Source of the DNA: Mucilaginibacter sp. SG564
Lineage (GTDB): Bacteria; Bacteroidota; Bacteroidia; Sphingobacteriales; Sphingobacteriaceae
Length of the DNA: 64,000 nucleotides
Assembly: GCF_013149275.1 (NCBI RefSeq)
Contig: NZ_JABGNA010000014.1
Location: 62,001-126,000 of the forward strand
Reading direction: 5' to 3'
The position numbers were made by a program, and so were the translations under genes. Below, in pieces: positions 9,901-16,787 of this stretch. Position 1 is the first letter of the stretch. Every line of letters begins with the position of its first letter. The notes under the pieces were generated by a model. The model made no database searches. It was given only the letters and a program-made list of their open reading frames with translations, and was not told the origin of the DNA.

Positions 9901-10031
9901 AGATCGCGCTGCTTGCCGATATGATCCATATGCATTTTAACCGATTATTTACCGAGGATGAACGTGAACAGGAATATATTGTTTACCATTGTATGCTAAA
10001 GTATAAACTATCAGTAAAAGCACGATTTTAG
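6996..10031 (+). CDS. Full-length class I lanthipeptide dehydratase (LanB-like), copy 2
   Basis: A 1011-residue paralogue of the LanB at 1909-4938, with the same order of motifs. The N-terminal domain has CFRPTPFGCFAS near residues 76-88, starting from residues similar to LLRVPLFSFERY that are typical of LanB N-termini. The elimination domain has EWLYFKIY near 743, SWFFIRYQESGYHLRLR near 777-793 and EIERYG near 833. It follows the hydrolase after 19 bases and is probably cotranscribed with it. Two complete dehydratases in one locus could mean division of labour along one precursor, different precursors, or one copy that has lost a partial reaction. Only biochemistry or active-site comparison would separate these. 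Confidence 0.93.
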   Translation: MADYKFIPELLLRVPLFSFERYSLDKIQEIASDPQFQYAIYLANPVLHQLLLHKNFDISSFNDKELLSIQKYINRVCFRPTPFGCFASSIVINWGTDDELLLKDKTHDHLQLLLDQEVALLLAKKLLQEVPYPRQLFLNPTIYSFKKSYRFVKTTRQEGVSALSFTLDSIKANRHIDGIVNLFKKGPLPETQLLSVIENNWEFSQTEATEFLHMLLASQILITQLEPNLVGEDYLYRLVNTPQTTHNQLSLQLQGLYKKLNTAKPFAQKHLTELDDEIKQLTTGSIKKTNLNFYSNLGRKKLIGSLNIKHQQQISAAIDALRRLVPYTPPQQLKDFITEFKARFDRQKIPLLLALDPDAGITYGSTSGADRSPLLNQVKFNPSAKSSTVMEWTKVHQLLLQLWTNNPNRSTFEPIELNPSHLSGLDIAAPPLPPSMMVMFRETGDHIFIENAGGCSGTAIIGRFTLFNDEVLELSKQITQIEERANPDVVFADIGILSDTHTDNINRRYPVYAYEISVNSAPVQPIAHQIALSDLLVSVVNDEVVLQSVSLQKMVLPRLTSAYNYAHNHLSIFKFLCDLQYQGTQNNLNFDLEHYFPGLRFYPRVSMGNVILSAAKWYLATDDINYLNKATEKEGLNKILEIKQRNNLPDLICLTRADQQLVFNLTQKQEVLLLLNSIAGAEQVKLQEYFLPKQGQPKVSITGQPMVSQFITFLYQTDNVYPVKFSPQPTISKKIKREFAPGSEWLYFKIYCSPQVADHLLCDEILPLITTIEKREVSSWFFIRYQESGYHLRLRLKVNPADVGPVMIKLNDQLNASLQAHEIKKLQTDTYAREIERYGADIIELIEDFFCDSSKLIIHFIKARMPFYSHHSLAIINMDELLALFMPSIVDQISFLELVSDSFYQEFSGTKALKVDLDLKYRELKNEIQSRLHDPYCFKTLKLDKHHHDFLQQANLLAKKAARFGAERKIALLADMIHMHFNRLFTEDEREQEYIVYHCMLKYKLSVKARF

Positions 10032-10042
10032 AAAACCCGGCA

Positions 10043-10768
10043 TTAACGTTTTTTCAAAATACTCAGATCAAGTTTCTTAAAAAACAGATCGCGGTAGGTG
10101 GCCCCTAACTGCAATAATTTTTTGTTGGTTAAAAAGATCTGGTTACCATTTATAAATTTGATCTTATTGGTGTTTACAATAAACGATTTATGGATACGGC
10201 TAAAGCTATTTTCGGGCAGGTGTAATTCTATATCTTTTAAGGTAATATAGGCTTTGTAGTCGGTATCGTTTAAGTATATGGTAATAAAATTATTGCTGGC
10301 TTCTATGTAAACAATGCTATCATGATCTATCTTGACTATTTTACCAAAATCACTTTTTATGTAAAAAAAGCCTTGTTCCGGTTCACCTGCTTTTGAACTG
10401 TCTTTTTCGGCCATGCTCCCCATTACTTTTTTAATACAGGTTAAAAACCTGGGATATGAAATTGGCTTAAGCAAAAAGTCGAGAGCATTTTTTTCAAAGG
10501 CCTCCACAGCATGATTGGCGTACCCGGTAACAAATATGATCTTGATCTGCGGATCAAGCAGGGTTGATAGCTCCAACCCGTTAAGCATGGGCATATCTAT
10601 ATCCAGAAAAAGGATGTCTGGCTTCTGGTTTCTCACAGCGGCCAAACCTTCCATCGGACTGTTAGCAGTTCCTAATAAAACCAGATCAGGTGTGTTAGCG
10701 ATATAATCTTTGAGCAAATCAATGGCGTGCGATTCATCGTCAATTATAAAGCACTTTATCGTGTTCAT
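10043..10768 (-). CDS. LytTR-family response regulator
   Basis: A 241-residue response regulator with an N-terminal receiver domain and a C-terminal LytTR DNA-binding domain. The receiver acidic pair is IIDDES near residues 7-12 and the phosphoacceptor Asp is in LFLDIDMP; the LytTR part includes SIVYIEASNNF and SFIVNTNKI. I take the ATG at 10768 rather than an upstream TTG. It converges on the second LanB (stop codons 12 bases apart) and lies just downstream of the sensor kinase gene at 10849-11967, with which it makes a two-component system. A partly degraded second copy of its first codons lies between the two genes, described separately. It probably regulates the peptide locus, by position only. 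Confidence 0.93.
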   Translation of the reverse strand: MNTIKCFIIDDESHAIDLLKDYIANTPDLVLLGTANSPMEGLAAVRNQKPDILFLDIDMPMLNGLELSTLLDPQIKIIFVTGYANHAVEAFEKNALDFLLKPISYPRFLTCIKKVMGSMAEKDSSKAGEPEQGFFYIKSDFGKIVKIDHDSIVYIEASNNFITIYLNDTDYKAYITLKDIELHLPENSFSRIHKSFIVNTNKIKFINGNQIFLTNKKLLQLGATYRDLFFKKLDLSILKKR

Positions 10769-10901
10769 GTAAATCAATATTTAAATCAAAGGTTAGGTGT
10801 AATATAAGATATATAATTGGTGAGTAAATCAAGGGGAGCGATTTATCATCAATTATACATCACTTTATTGTGTTCATGTAAGTTTATGTTTAAGTCAATC
10901 G
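10725..10901. repeat. Short tandem duplication at the kinase/regulator junction
   Basis: The 68 bases at 10725-10792, which hold the start of the response regulator gene, align without gaps to 10834-10901, at an offset of 109 bases, with 54 identities. Identity is highest over the coding core, where 39 of 44 positions match. The second copy, read in the regulator frame on the minus strand, gives MNTIK, a stop, then CIIDDKS, a decayed regulator N-terminus. In another frame the same bases encode the last residues and stop of the sensor kinase. This looks like a remnant of an intragenic or regulator-gene duplication. Confidence 0.8.
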
Positions 10902-11967
10902 AAAATATGCCATCCCTGTTGTTTATCGTTAAATCATATTGACGTTTATACTGGTTCTCCAACCGGCTTTTTACGTTCACAAGGCCCAATTTATTACTAT
11001 GAGGGATTGCCTGTGTTTTCCCTATTTTATTGATGGTATAAAAGCTCAGGCTGCCATTATCCAGCCCTATGTAAATCTGTACCGGAAAATCGTGATCGGA
11101 TAAATTAGCATATTTAAATATATTTTCAACAAAAGTTAACAGCACCAGCGGAATCACTTTAATACCTTCAAAATCGCCTTTTAATATCAGTTCAATACAA
11201 AGTTTATTATTAAATCTTATTTGATTTAGCTTGATGAGGTTTTCTATCGCTACTATTTCCTCTTTTAGACTAACGGTTTCATTACTCCCGGTTGATTTAA
11301 ATGAGTAATGCGTTATTTCTGATAACAACATAATAACCTCTGCCGCTTCTTCCGAGGTTTTATATACCATATTGTAAATATAGTTTAGTGTATTAAATAA
11401 CAAGTGCGGGTTAATTTGAGCCCTGAGCAAATTGTTATGCGTGGCCAACAGATCTTTTTCGAGCAGTATCTTCCTGCTTTCTGCTTTCATTCGCTCATTT
11501 TCGAGCTGCAGTATCCTTCGCTTATTATATACGCTGTATAAAGCAAACCAGTAACATGTGCTCAGGCCTATAAAATATATGGCCCGCCATATACTGGCTA
11601 CAAAAAAAATATAGGGAATATGAATTGATCTTAAAACTTTAATGTGGAACCCATTTTCCAACATATAGTTGAGGCAATAATTAAGCGCTAAATAAACAAC
11701 TATCTCTAAAGGGAGCAAGATCAGGAATGATACAAACCAGTTATGTTTCTTTTCAGAAAAATTTTTGAGCAGCACCATCGCGTTATAATAAAACAAAGCG
11801 ATGTTAAGCGGATAATGCACAATCTGATCAATTAATGATAATCCGCCCGACGATAATATGATTAATACGGAGAGTTCATATATGATGAACGACCCCCAAA
11901 AAACCAAATGCCAAAAAACATGAATGCCATGGGTATTATTCACCATGCGTTTAAACTTGTTTACCAT
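10849..11967 (-). CDS. LytS-type membrane sensor histidine kinase
   Basis: A 372-residue sensor kinase of the His_kinase (PF06580) type. Hydrophobic segments in roughly residues 18-145 suggest four transmembrane helices, followed by a coiled stretch rich in Glu/Lys at 148-175. The phosphoacceptor motif QINPHLLFNTL puts the His at residue 188. The ATPase domain has FVENIFKYA as N box and KLGLVNVKSRL as a reduced G box. The last residues, around NLHEHNKVMYN, are encoded by a duplicated piece of the neighbouring regulator gene. It is divergent from the candidate precursor at 12041 and upstream of its regulator at 10768. The signal is unknown; sensing the peptide product or cell-envelope stress would fit the setting. 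Confidence 0.92.
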   Translation of the reverse strand: MVNKFKRMVNNTHGIHVFWHLVFWGSFIIYELSVLIILSSGGLSLIDQIVHYPLNIALFYYNAMVLLKNFSEKKHNWFVSFLILLPLEIVVYLALNYCLNYMLENGFHIKVLRSIHIPYIFFVASIWRAIYFIGLSTCYWFALYSVYNKRRILQLENERMKAESRKILLEKDLLATHNNLLRAQINPHLLFNTLNYIYNMVYKTSEEAAEVIMLLSEITHYSFKSTGSNETVSLKEEIVAIENLIKLNQIRFNNKLCIELILKGDFEGIKVIPLVLLTFVENIFKYANLSDHDFPVQIYIGLDNGSLSFYTINKIGKTQAIPHSNKLGLVNVKSRLENQYKRQYDLTINNRDGIFSIDLNINLHEHNKVMYN

Positions 11968-12004
11968 CCATTTAAAACTGTTTGCACAATAAATTTCATA
12001 TTAT

Positions 12005-12020
12005 TTAGAGTATGCTCTAA
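12005..12020. promoter_or_regulatory. Palindrome between kinase gene and candidate precursor
   Basis: The arms TTAGAG and CTCTAA are separated by TATG, in the 73-base divergent intergenic region between the kinase start and the 60-residue ORF. It sits 20 bases upstream of that ORF, where a regulator could act on either promoter. Short palindromes arise by chance in AT-rich DNA, so this is a weak call. Confidence 0.35.
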
Positions 12021-12040
12021 TTTAAATAAAAAAAGAACCT

Positions 12041-12223
12041 ATGAAAAAGTCCCATTCTTTAAAAACATTGATTGAAATCGAAACAGTTTTCAAATTCCAA
12101 TCAGACCCGAAAGCCCTACATCTATTTCCAACCCAAACCTACACAGACACCTCATCAACGGCTACAATAACCTCTTTTCAAACTACAGGTTTTAAAAAGT
12201 TCCCTGCCGATTTAAGAATGTAG
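12041..12223 (+). CDS. Candidate RiPP precursor peptide, Thr/Ser-rich and Cys-free
   Basis: A 60-residue ORF with ATG start preceded by AAAGAACCT. The first half is mixed and Lys-rich, with hydrophobic spacing (LKTLIEIETVFKF) that could act as a leader. Residues 31-49 contain 12 Thr/Ser out of 19, an extreme composition expected of a LanB substrate. There is no Cys anywhere, so lanthionine rings cannot form within it. One Arg occurs, at position 59, next to two Lys at 52-53. It lies between the two LytTR regulator genes in the LanB locus and is the only short ORF there with such composition. No GG or other clear cleavage site is seen. It may still be a chance ORF. Confidence 0.5.
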   Translation: MKKSHSLKTLIEIETVFKFQSDPKALHLFPTQTYTDTSSTATITSFQTTGFKKFPADLRM

Positions 12224-12712
12224 CTTTCTTAAATCATTGCCAGTTGATGAATTGGTTGAACCGTTAAAATTTAAAAGGAAAAGAACGATATATGATATAA
12301 CATATACTTAACTAATAATACAATGATCAATGAAAAGCCAGTCCAGATTAATAATTGCTAAAGCCATTTGTCTGCCACCTGTTATTCATTGTTACTTTAA
12401 TATATTATTACGTTGATTAAAGGGATATTTAAATAGTGACAGTTTTTACAGGTTGTCATAATTTTTCACTATTAAAAATATTTTAATAGTAATTATAAAA
12501 AACGTTTAAGTACAACCCGCTTATTTGCCGCTACTATAACAAATATATCAATCATAAATTGAATTTATAATTTATGGGTTAATATCTCCATAAATAATAA
12601 CAATTCACGTATTAAAAAATAAAATAAGATAGAGCTAAAAGTTTTATTTCAATGAAAACAAACCGTTGGTTTTAACAAATTATTAATTATTTGATATCAT
12701 AATATTGACGTT
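12224..12712. other. 489-base AT-rich intergenic region
   Basis: I find no convincing gene here. A 28-codon ORF at 12330-12416 with two Cys codons is too weak to call. The region holds nested inverted repeats at 12433-12490 and two stretches resembling LytTR recognition half-sites, ACCGTTAAAA near 12255 and ACAGTTTTT near 12440. It is therefore likely to be the regulatory region of the LytTR gene at 12713 and the 3' untranslated region of the candidate precursor. Confidence 0.5.
12468..12490. promoter_or_regulatory. Perfect 10-bp-arm AT-rich palindrome
   Basis: The arms ACTATTAAAA and TTTTAATAGT flank ATA. The left end of this palindrome also takes part in a larger repeat, ATAGTGA at 12433-12439 with TCACTAT at 12466-12472. 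It lies about 225 bases before the LytTR gene. It could be an operator or a weak hairpin; it has no T-run placed as in a terminator. Confidence 0.4.
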
Positions 12713-13501
12713 ATGAATAATTTTTGCCCACTATCCGTTATTATTGTTGAAAATGACCAGACAGATGCGTCTACATTAAAACAATATATTTCACGCATAC
12801 CATTCCTGAAATTGTTAATGGTTTGCCGCACCGCTATTGAAGCGCTGGATCTGATCTATACGAAAAAACCAGATATTGTTATTGTAGATGTTGATCTGCC
12901 GATGATGTCAGGGCTGGAATTGATCAGCGGACTGACTTCACAAAAACCGCAGATCATCCTTACAGCAGCCCATCAGCAATACGCCTTTAATGGCTTTGAA
13001 CTTGATGTAACCGACTTTTTGTTAAAGCCGTTTGATTATCAGCGTTTCATTAAGGCCATTTGTAAGATTAAACAAAGGCATTATAATTTAAACAGCGAAT
13101 TCAGCAGCAAAGAATTGGTGCCCGCCAAACGCAACACCCTGCTGGATGACCTTAACACCAAGGTTGTTACCAAGAGTTTAGCCAAGGAGCAACGATTTAT
13201 TTGGGTTAAGGTTGATAAGAAAATGATGAACCTGAACACCTCCGAAATTGTATACGTAGAAGGGCTTAGGGATTACGTAAAAATTCATTTAGCTAAAATT
13301 AACTATATAGTTAATTTAACCATGACCAAAACCGAGGAGCTCCTGGGCAACAGCAGCTTTATACGGGTAAACAGATCATTTATTATCAATAAGGCTTTTA
13401 TTATTTGTGTTAAAGGCAACACTATCGAAACAAGCTTAAACAATTCGTTACCTATCGGCGTAAATTATAAAGACGCTGTAAAACAATTGGTATTTAACTA
13501 A
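12713..13501 (+). CDS. LytTR-family response regulator, second copy
   Basis: A 262-residue receiver plus LytTR protein. The receiver has VIIVEND at the N-terminus, so Glu-Asn-Asp replaces the more usual acidic pair, and the phosphoacceptor Asp is in IVIVDVDLP. The LytTR domain shows EIVYVEGLRDYVKIHL and SFIRVNRSFIIN. No kinase gene adjoins it, so it may share the kinase at 10849-11967 or act as an orphan. It is on the plus strand, in line with the candidate precursor, and is followed by a strong hairpin terminator at 13545-13578 that closes the peptide locus on this side. Confidence 0.92.
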   Translation: MNNFCPLSVIIVENDQTDASTLKQYISRIPFLKLLMVCRTAIEALDLIYTKKPDIVIVDVDLPMMSGLELISGLTSQKPQIILTAAHQQYAFNGFELDVTDFLLKPFDYQRFIKAICKIKQRHYNLNSEFSSKELVPAKRNTLLDDLNTKVVTKSLAKEQRFIWVKVDKKMMNLNTSEIVYVEGLRDYVKIHLAKINYIVNLTMTKTEELLGNSSFIRVNRSFIINKAFIICVKGNTIETSLNNSLPIGVNYKDAVKQLVFN

Positions 13502-13544
13502 AACTCCGGCCTTTACTAAGCCCCATTAAAACCTATTTTATACA

Positions 13545-13578
13545 AAAACTCCCCGGGTACTTATATCCGGGGAGTTTT
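13545..13578 (+). terminator. Rho-independent terminator after the LytTR gene
   Basis: A perfect 12-bp stem, AAAACTCCCCGG at 13545-13556 with CCGGGGAGTTTT at 13567-13578, encloses a 10-base loop. The stem is GC-rich in the middle and ends in T residues, so it may work in both directions. Confidence 0.85.
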
Positions 13579-13645
13579 GTTTATTGATCTTATTTCAAGA
13601 AGAATTTGCTTCGGAGCGTATGGCACTCAATCAAAAAGCCAAAGC

Positions 13646-13728
13646 CCTGTGCGATTCCTTCCCTCGGGAAGGGGAGGAAGGCGTTTATGTATTAGGCTAA
13701 TTACCGCGCGTAGAAACCCCTCCCTGCC
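13646..13728. repeat. Dispersed repeat R1, copy a
   Basis: A 36-base stretch at 13646-13681 is identical to 23812-23847, and both are followed 30-35 bases later by AACCCCTCCCTGC. The element contains a GGGAAGGGGAGG core that can pair with the distal CCCCTCCC. It lies in the 310-base gap between the LytTR gene and the isochorismatase-like gene, where no real gene is seen. Confidence 0.75.
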
Positions 13729-13811
13729 ATTACACCGGCCCATATCAAAACCTTTGCTTTTATCATAGAAAGCAGCACAGCAGCCCTTTTCTTTGATATT
13801 ATTTATACTAC

Positions 13812-14366
13812 CTACCATTCTTCAACAGTCAGTACATCGGCCTGCCGCGGAAAAACTTTGTTGGTGAGTACACGATGCACTTCCTCGTCGCCGTCGGCAC
13901 AGCAATCGGCCAGTACGGTTAAGCGGTAATCTTTATCGGCAGCCTCACGCAAGGTTGATAAAACCACCCCACTGGTAGATACCCCGGTAAGTACCAAATG
14001 CTGGGCGCCATAAGCCCTGAGGATAACTTCCAGATCGCTGCCGGTAAACGCGCTGAAACGGCGTTTGGTAACCACAATTTCATCAGCCCGGGGTTTTAAC
14101 TCATCAAGTACCTGCATAAATTCGGTCATGTTAACACTTGCAAACCGTTCCTTACTGGCAGTAAAACTTTTATTATTCGGACTAATCTCTGGTGAGCCTG
14201 GTCTAAAACCAACTACCACATAAATAACCGGAATTTTTTGTTCACGTGCTTTCGCGATAGCTTTGGCTGTATTATTCAGGATAGCTGTTGCATCGGGCAG
14301 CATGGCTTTTATACCAACCTGCATATCCATAACTAAAAGAGCTGTATTTATTTTATGCTGTTCCAT
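13812..14366 (-). CDS. Isochorismatase-family hydrolase lacking the usual catalytic Cys
   Basis: A 184-residue Rossmann-like protein of the isochorismatase/cysteine-hydrolase superfamily. Asp14 (VMDMQ) and Lys101 (VTKRR) fit two of the three catalytic positions. The nucleophile loop reads TGVSTSGVVLST, so the place of the usual Cys is Val134. True isochorismatases also lack the Cys but have Gly there, so this protein fits neither standard type. It is the last gene of a minus-strand series with TetR, MFS and a small membrane protein, each gap under 60 bases. Its substrate is unknown. The VVLSTLREAADKDYRL context is well formed, so the change does not look like decay. Confidence 0.88.
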   Translation of the reverse strand: MEQHKINTALLVMDMQVGIKAMLPDATAILNNTAKAIAKAREQKIPVIYVVVGFRPGSPEISPNNKSFTASKERFASVNMTEFMQVLDELKPRADEIVVTKRRFSAFTGSDLEVILRAYGAQHLVLTGVSTSGVVLSTLREAADKDYRLTVLADCCADGDEEVHRVLTNKVFPRQADVLTVEEW

Positions 14367-14404
14367 TTTTGTTTTTTTATGATGATCAATTAATTTTTCT
14401 CTGG

Positions 14405-14713
14405 TTATGCCTTATGTTTATGTACAAAGTTTACGGCTCCAAAAATGCTCATACAGGCAAAGCCAATAAAGCATATGAGGATGGACAAGCTATCATCAAC
14501 AGATACTTTACCAAACCTGAAAAGCAGGTAACCCACTACCAAATTGAACAAGGCCCAAACTACATTTACCAAGGGAGTAGATAAACCTTTACCCGGCGGT
14601 TTGGCAAAAGGTGTAGGAAAAGCATCGCCGGCGATGCCCTTAATAAAATGCGGAACAAAGTTGGCCAGGAACATGCCTGCCCAAAAGCCGCCGAAATAAT
14701 GATGCCATTGCAT
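14405..14713 (-). CDS. Small membrane protein, conserved hypothetical type
   Basis: A 102-residue protein with three likely hydrophobic segments: one near residues 5-25, one in NVVWALFNLVVGYLLFRF and one in ILICFIGFACMSIFGAV. The C-terminus ends in HKHKA. I do not recognise the family. It lies 20 bases downstream of the MFS exporter and 38 bases upstream of the isochorismatase-like gene on the same strand, so it is probably cotranscribed with them. A shadow frame on the other strand is not a gene. Confidence 0.8.
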   Translation of the reverse strand: MQWHHYFGGFWAGMFLANFVPHFIKGIAGDAFPTPFAKPPGKGLSTPLVNVVWALFNLVVGYLLFRFGKVSVDDSLSILICFIGFACMSIFGAVNFVHKHKA

Positions 14714-14733
14714 AATAAAAATATTTTAAGTGG

Positions 14734-15978
14734 TTAAATGATTAAATGTTCTTCTTTAGTTTTCTCGCTCACTTTTAAAAACCCGGAAAAGCCAGCCGCT
14801 ATCAAAAGAGCAGCAATTCCCTGGCAAAGCATCGTTAATGGGGCGCCTAATTTTTGGGAAACAGTACCGATAAGCAAACTGCCCAGCGGCAGCATCCCGA
14901 AGTAGGCCATGGCCACAAAACTCATTACCCTGCCCCGCATATGGGCAGCTGCTTCCATCTGGATAATGGTAATACTGGTTGACATAGGTGTAATTGACCC
15001 GAGTCCTAATACCACTGCGCATGGCAGGGCCAGGGCAAAATAATTTGTTCGTGAAAATAAGATGAGTCCTGCACCCAAAACGGTAATGCTTAGCACCAAT
15101 ACCATTCGTAAATTGATATCTTTTTTTGCCGAGGCCAATAAGAAATTCCCTATAAGCGCTCCTAAACCAATACAACCACTGATGTAGCCATAGGTGGCCG
15201 CGTTACCTTTAAAAATAACCTTGGCAAAAACCGGCTCCATGGTATCGTAAGGTAAAATGAGCAAACTTAAACAGAGCATCAACAATATCAGTTTACTAAT
15301 AACAGGTGTTTGTTTCAGATATCTTAAACCCTCCGCCAGTTCGGAACTAACCTTTTTCTTAACAGCTGGCCTTTTAAAATCCGGAAACTTCATTAGCAGC
15401 AGGGATCCAATTACTGCTATAAAACTTACCGCGTTAATAATAAAGCAAACACCCGCGCCAAACTGCTGCAAAACCATACCTGATAAAGCCGGACCAATGA
15501 GCCGGGCCATATTAACCATAGCCGAATTGAGCGAGATGGCATTGGCCAAATCGGCCTTATCATCTACCATTTCATGTACCATGGGCTGCCGGGCGGGCAC
15601 ATCAAAGGCGTTGATCGTACCCAATATGGCACTAAGGGTGAGTATTTCCCAAATTACATAATGGTTGGTTAAAATTAATACCGCCAGCAATATGGCTTGC
15701 AGCATAGATGCAGTTTGGGTAACCAGCAGTATTTTATATCGGGCATACCTGTCGGCGGTAACGCCGCCCAACAACGAAAATAAAAACGCGGGAAATTGCT
15801 GCGCGAAAACAGCAAAACCAATCATGGCGGCGGAGTGCGTAAGCGAGTAGATAACCCAGATAACAGCCGTCCGCTGCATCCAGGTACCGATCTGGGAAAC
15901 AGACTGACCGGCAAAAAATAAAGTATAATTTCGGTTGCGGAATGCGCGAAAGGTATTCGTGGCTTGTCTATTCTTCAT
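14734..15978 (-). CDS. MFS transporter, MFS_3/enterobactin-exporter-like (DHA3) type
   Basis: A 414-residue inner-membrane transporter when started at the ATG at 15978 (MKNRQATNTF); an in-frame upstream start at 16023 would add 15 residues that look non-conserved. The N-terminal FRNRNYTLFFAGQSVSQIGTW pattern, followed by a dozen hydrophobic segments and GGVTADRYARYK between helices 2 and 3, is typical of the MFS_3 family of drug or siderophore exporters. It follows the TetR gene after about 50 bases. The regulator probably represses this operon, and export of a toxic small molecule is the likely role, by analogy. Confidence 0.93.
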   Translation of the reverse strand: MKNRQATNTFRAFRNRNYTLFFAGQSVSQIGTWMQRTAVIWVIYSLTHSAAMIGFAVFAQQFPAFLFSLLGGVTADRYARYKILLVTQTASMLQAILLAVLILTNHYVIWEILTLSAILGTINAFDVPARQPMVHEMVDDKADLANAISLNSAMVNMARLIGPALSGMVLQQFGAGVCFIINAVSFIAVIGSLLLMKFPDFKRPAVKKKVSSELAEGLRYLKQTPVISKLILLMLCLSLLILPYDTMEPVFAKVIFKGNAATYGYISGCIGLGALIGNFLLASAKKDINLRMVLVLSITVLGAGLILFSRTNYFALALPCAVVLGLGSITPMSTSITIIQMEAAAHMRGRVMSFVAMAYFGMLPLGSLLIGTVSQKLGAPLTMLCQGIAALLIAAGFSGFLKVSEKTKEEHLII

Positions 15979-16029
15979 ATCTTCTTTTAGACATTTTTTG
16001 TCATTTTGTCGAAAATCAATCAAAAAAAA

Positions 16030-16644
16030 TTATTTGTTTAATCCATGCATAGCCATGCGGATAAACATATCCACCGCGGGCACAGCTTTTACCGTATCAT
16101 CTTCCAATTCCAGTTCGCGCTTTATTCCGCGCAGGCTGCTTAGCAACACCATAATGAGCATCTCCAATTCAGGAGCCGACATTTTGTGCAGCTCACCTTT
16201 ATTTATACCCTCTGTAAGTAAGGTTTCCAACAAAGCGCTTTCCTGTGCAACTATCCGCTTGTGCAAAACAATCCTGGTTTTATTGAAATGAGACAAGGCA
16301 TCGGCATCCATGCCTGCTTCGAGCGTTTTAAAAAATGCTCTTTTTTCGCGAAGTACATCGATTTTGGTGATAAAGAAGGCGCGAAGTTTTTGCTCAGTAC
16401 CGGATGCCTGGTTAACAGCATGAGTCATTGCCGCCAGCATTTCCTTAATCTCTATATTAACAACCGCGTCAAAGATCTCATCCTTACTTTTATAGTAATA
16501 ATAAAGCGAGCTCCGGCCCTTGCCTATGGCTTTGGCTACATCATCCATTGTCACCTTAGCCAGGCCATACACCTGGAACAGGCGCTTGGCCGCCTCCAGG
16601 ATCTGCTGCTGTATTAAATCTTCTTTGGTGATACTAGCTGACAT
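16030..16644 (-). CDS. TetR/AcrR-family transcriptional regulator
   Basis: A 204-residue regulator. The N-terminal helix-turn-helix reads KRLFQVYGLAKVTMDDVAKAIGKGRSSLYYYYKSKDEIF at about residues 20-57 when taken in parts, the standard TetR signature. The remainder is a helical ligand-binding domain. It is the first gene of a minus-strand operon with an MFS exporter, a small membrane protein and an isochorismatase-like hydrolase, and very likely controls that operon from the region upstream of 16644. The ligand cannot be read from the sequence. Confidence 0.94.
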   Translation of the reverse strand: MSASITKEDLIQQQILEAAKRLFQVYGLAKVTMDDVAKAIGKGRSSLYYYYKSKDEIFDAVVNIEIKEMLAAMTHAVNQASGTEQKLRAFFITKIDVLREKRAFFKTLEAGMDADALSHFNKTRIVLHKRIVAQESALLETLLTEGINKGELHKMSAPELEMLIMVLLSSLRGIKRELELEDDTVKAVPAVDMFIRMAMHGLNK

Positions 16645-16787
16645 GGAAAAAATGTTAATGATGCAAAAATAGTTATTTTAGACAATTTAACAAAAAATGT
16701 TTAATTGCTTTAAATAGATGACTTTTACATTACAGGTAAGCGGCAAATGGCCGGATGGCTCCCCCTGGTCTACGCATTTAATACACA

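Noticed and set aside
12330..12416. 28-codon ORF with two Cys codons in the LanB locus, considered as a precursor
   Set aside because: No leader-like or Ser/Thr-rich core, AT-rich surroundings, no ribosome site; the 60-residue ORF is a better candidate.
13577..13818. Short ORFs on both strands over the R1 repeat
   Set aside because: Translations of a dispersed repeat, with no homology features.
14369..14584. Plus-strand ORF opposite the small membrane protein gene
   Set aside because: The minus-strand frame has clear membrane segments and operon context; this one is a shadow.
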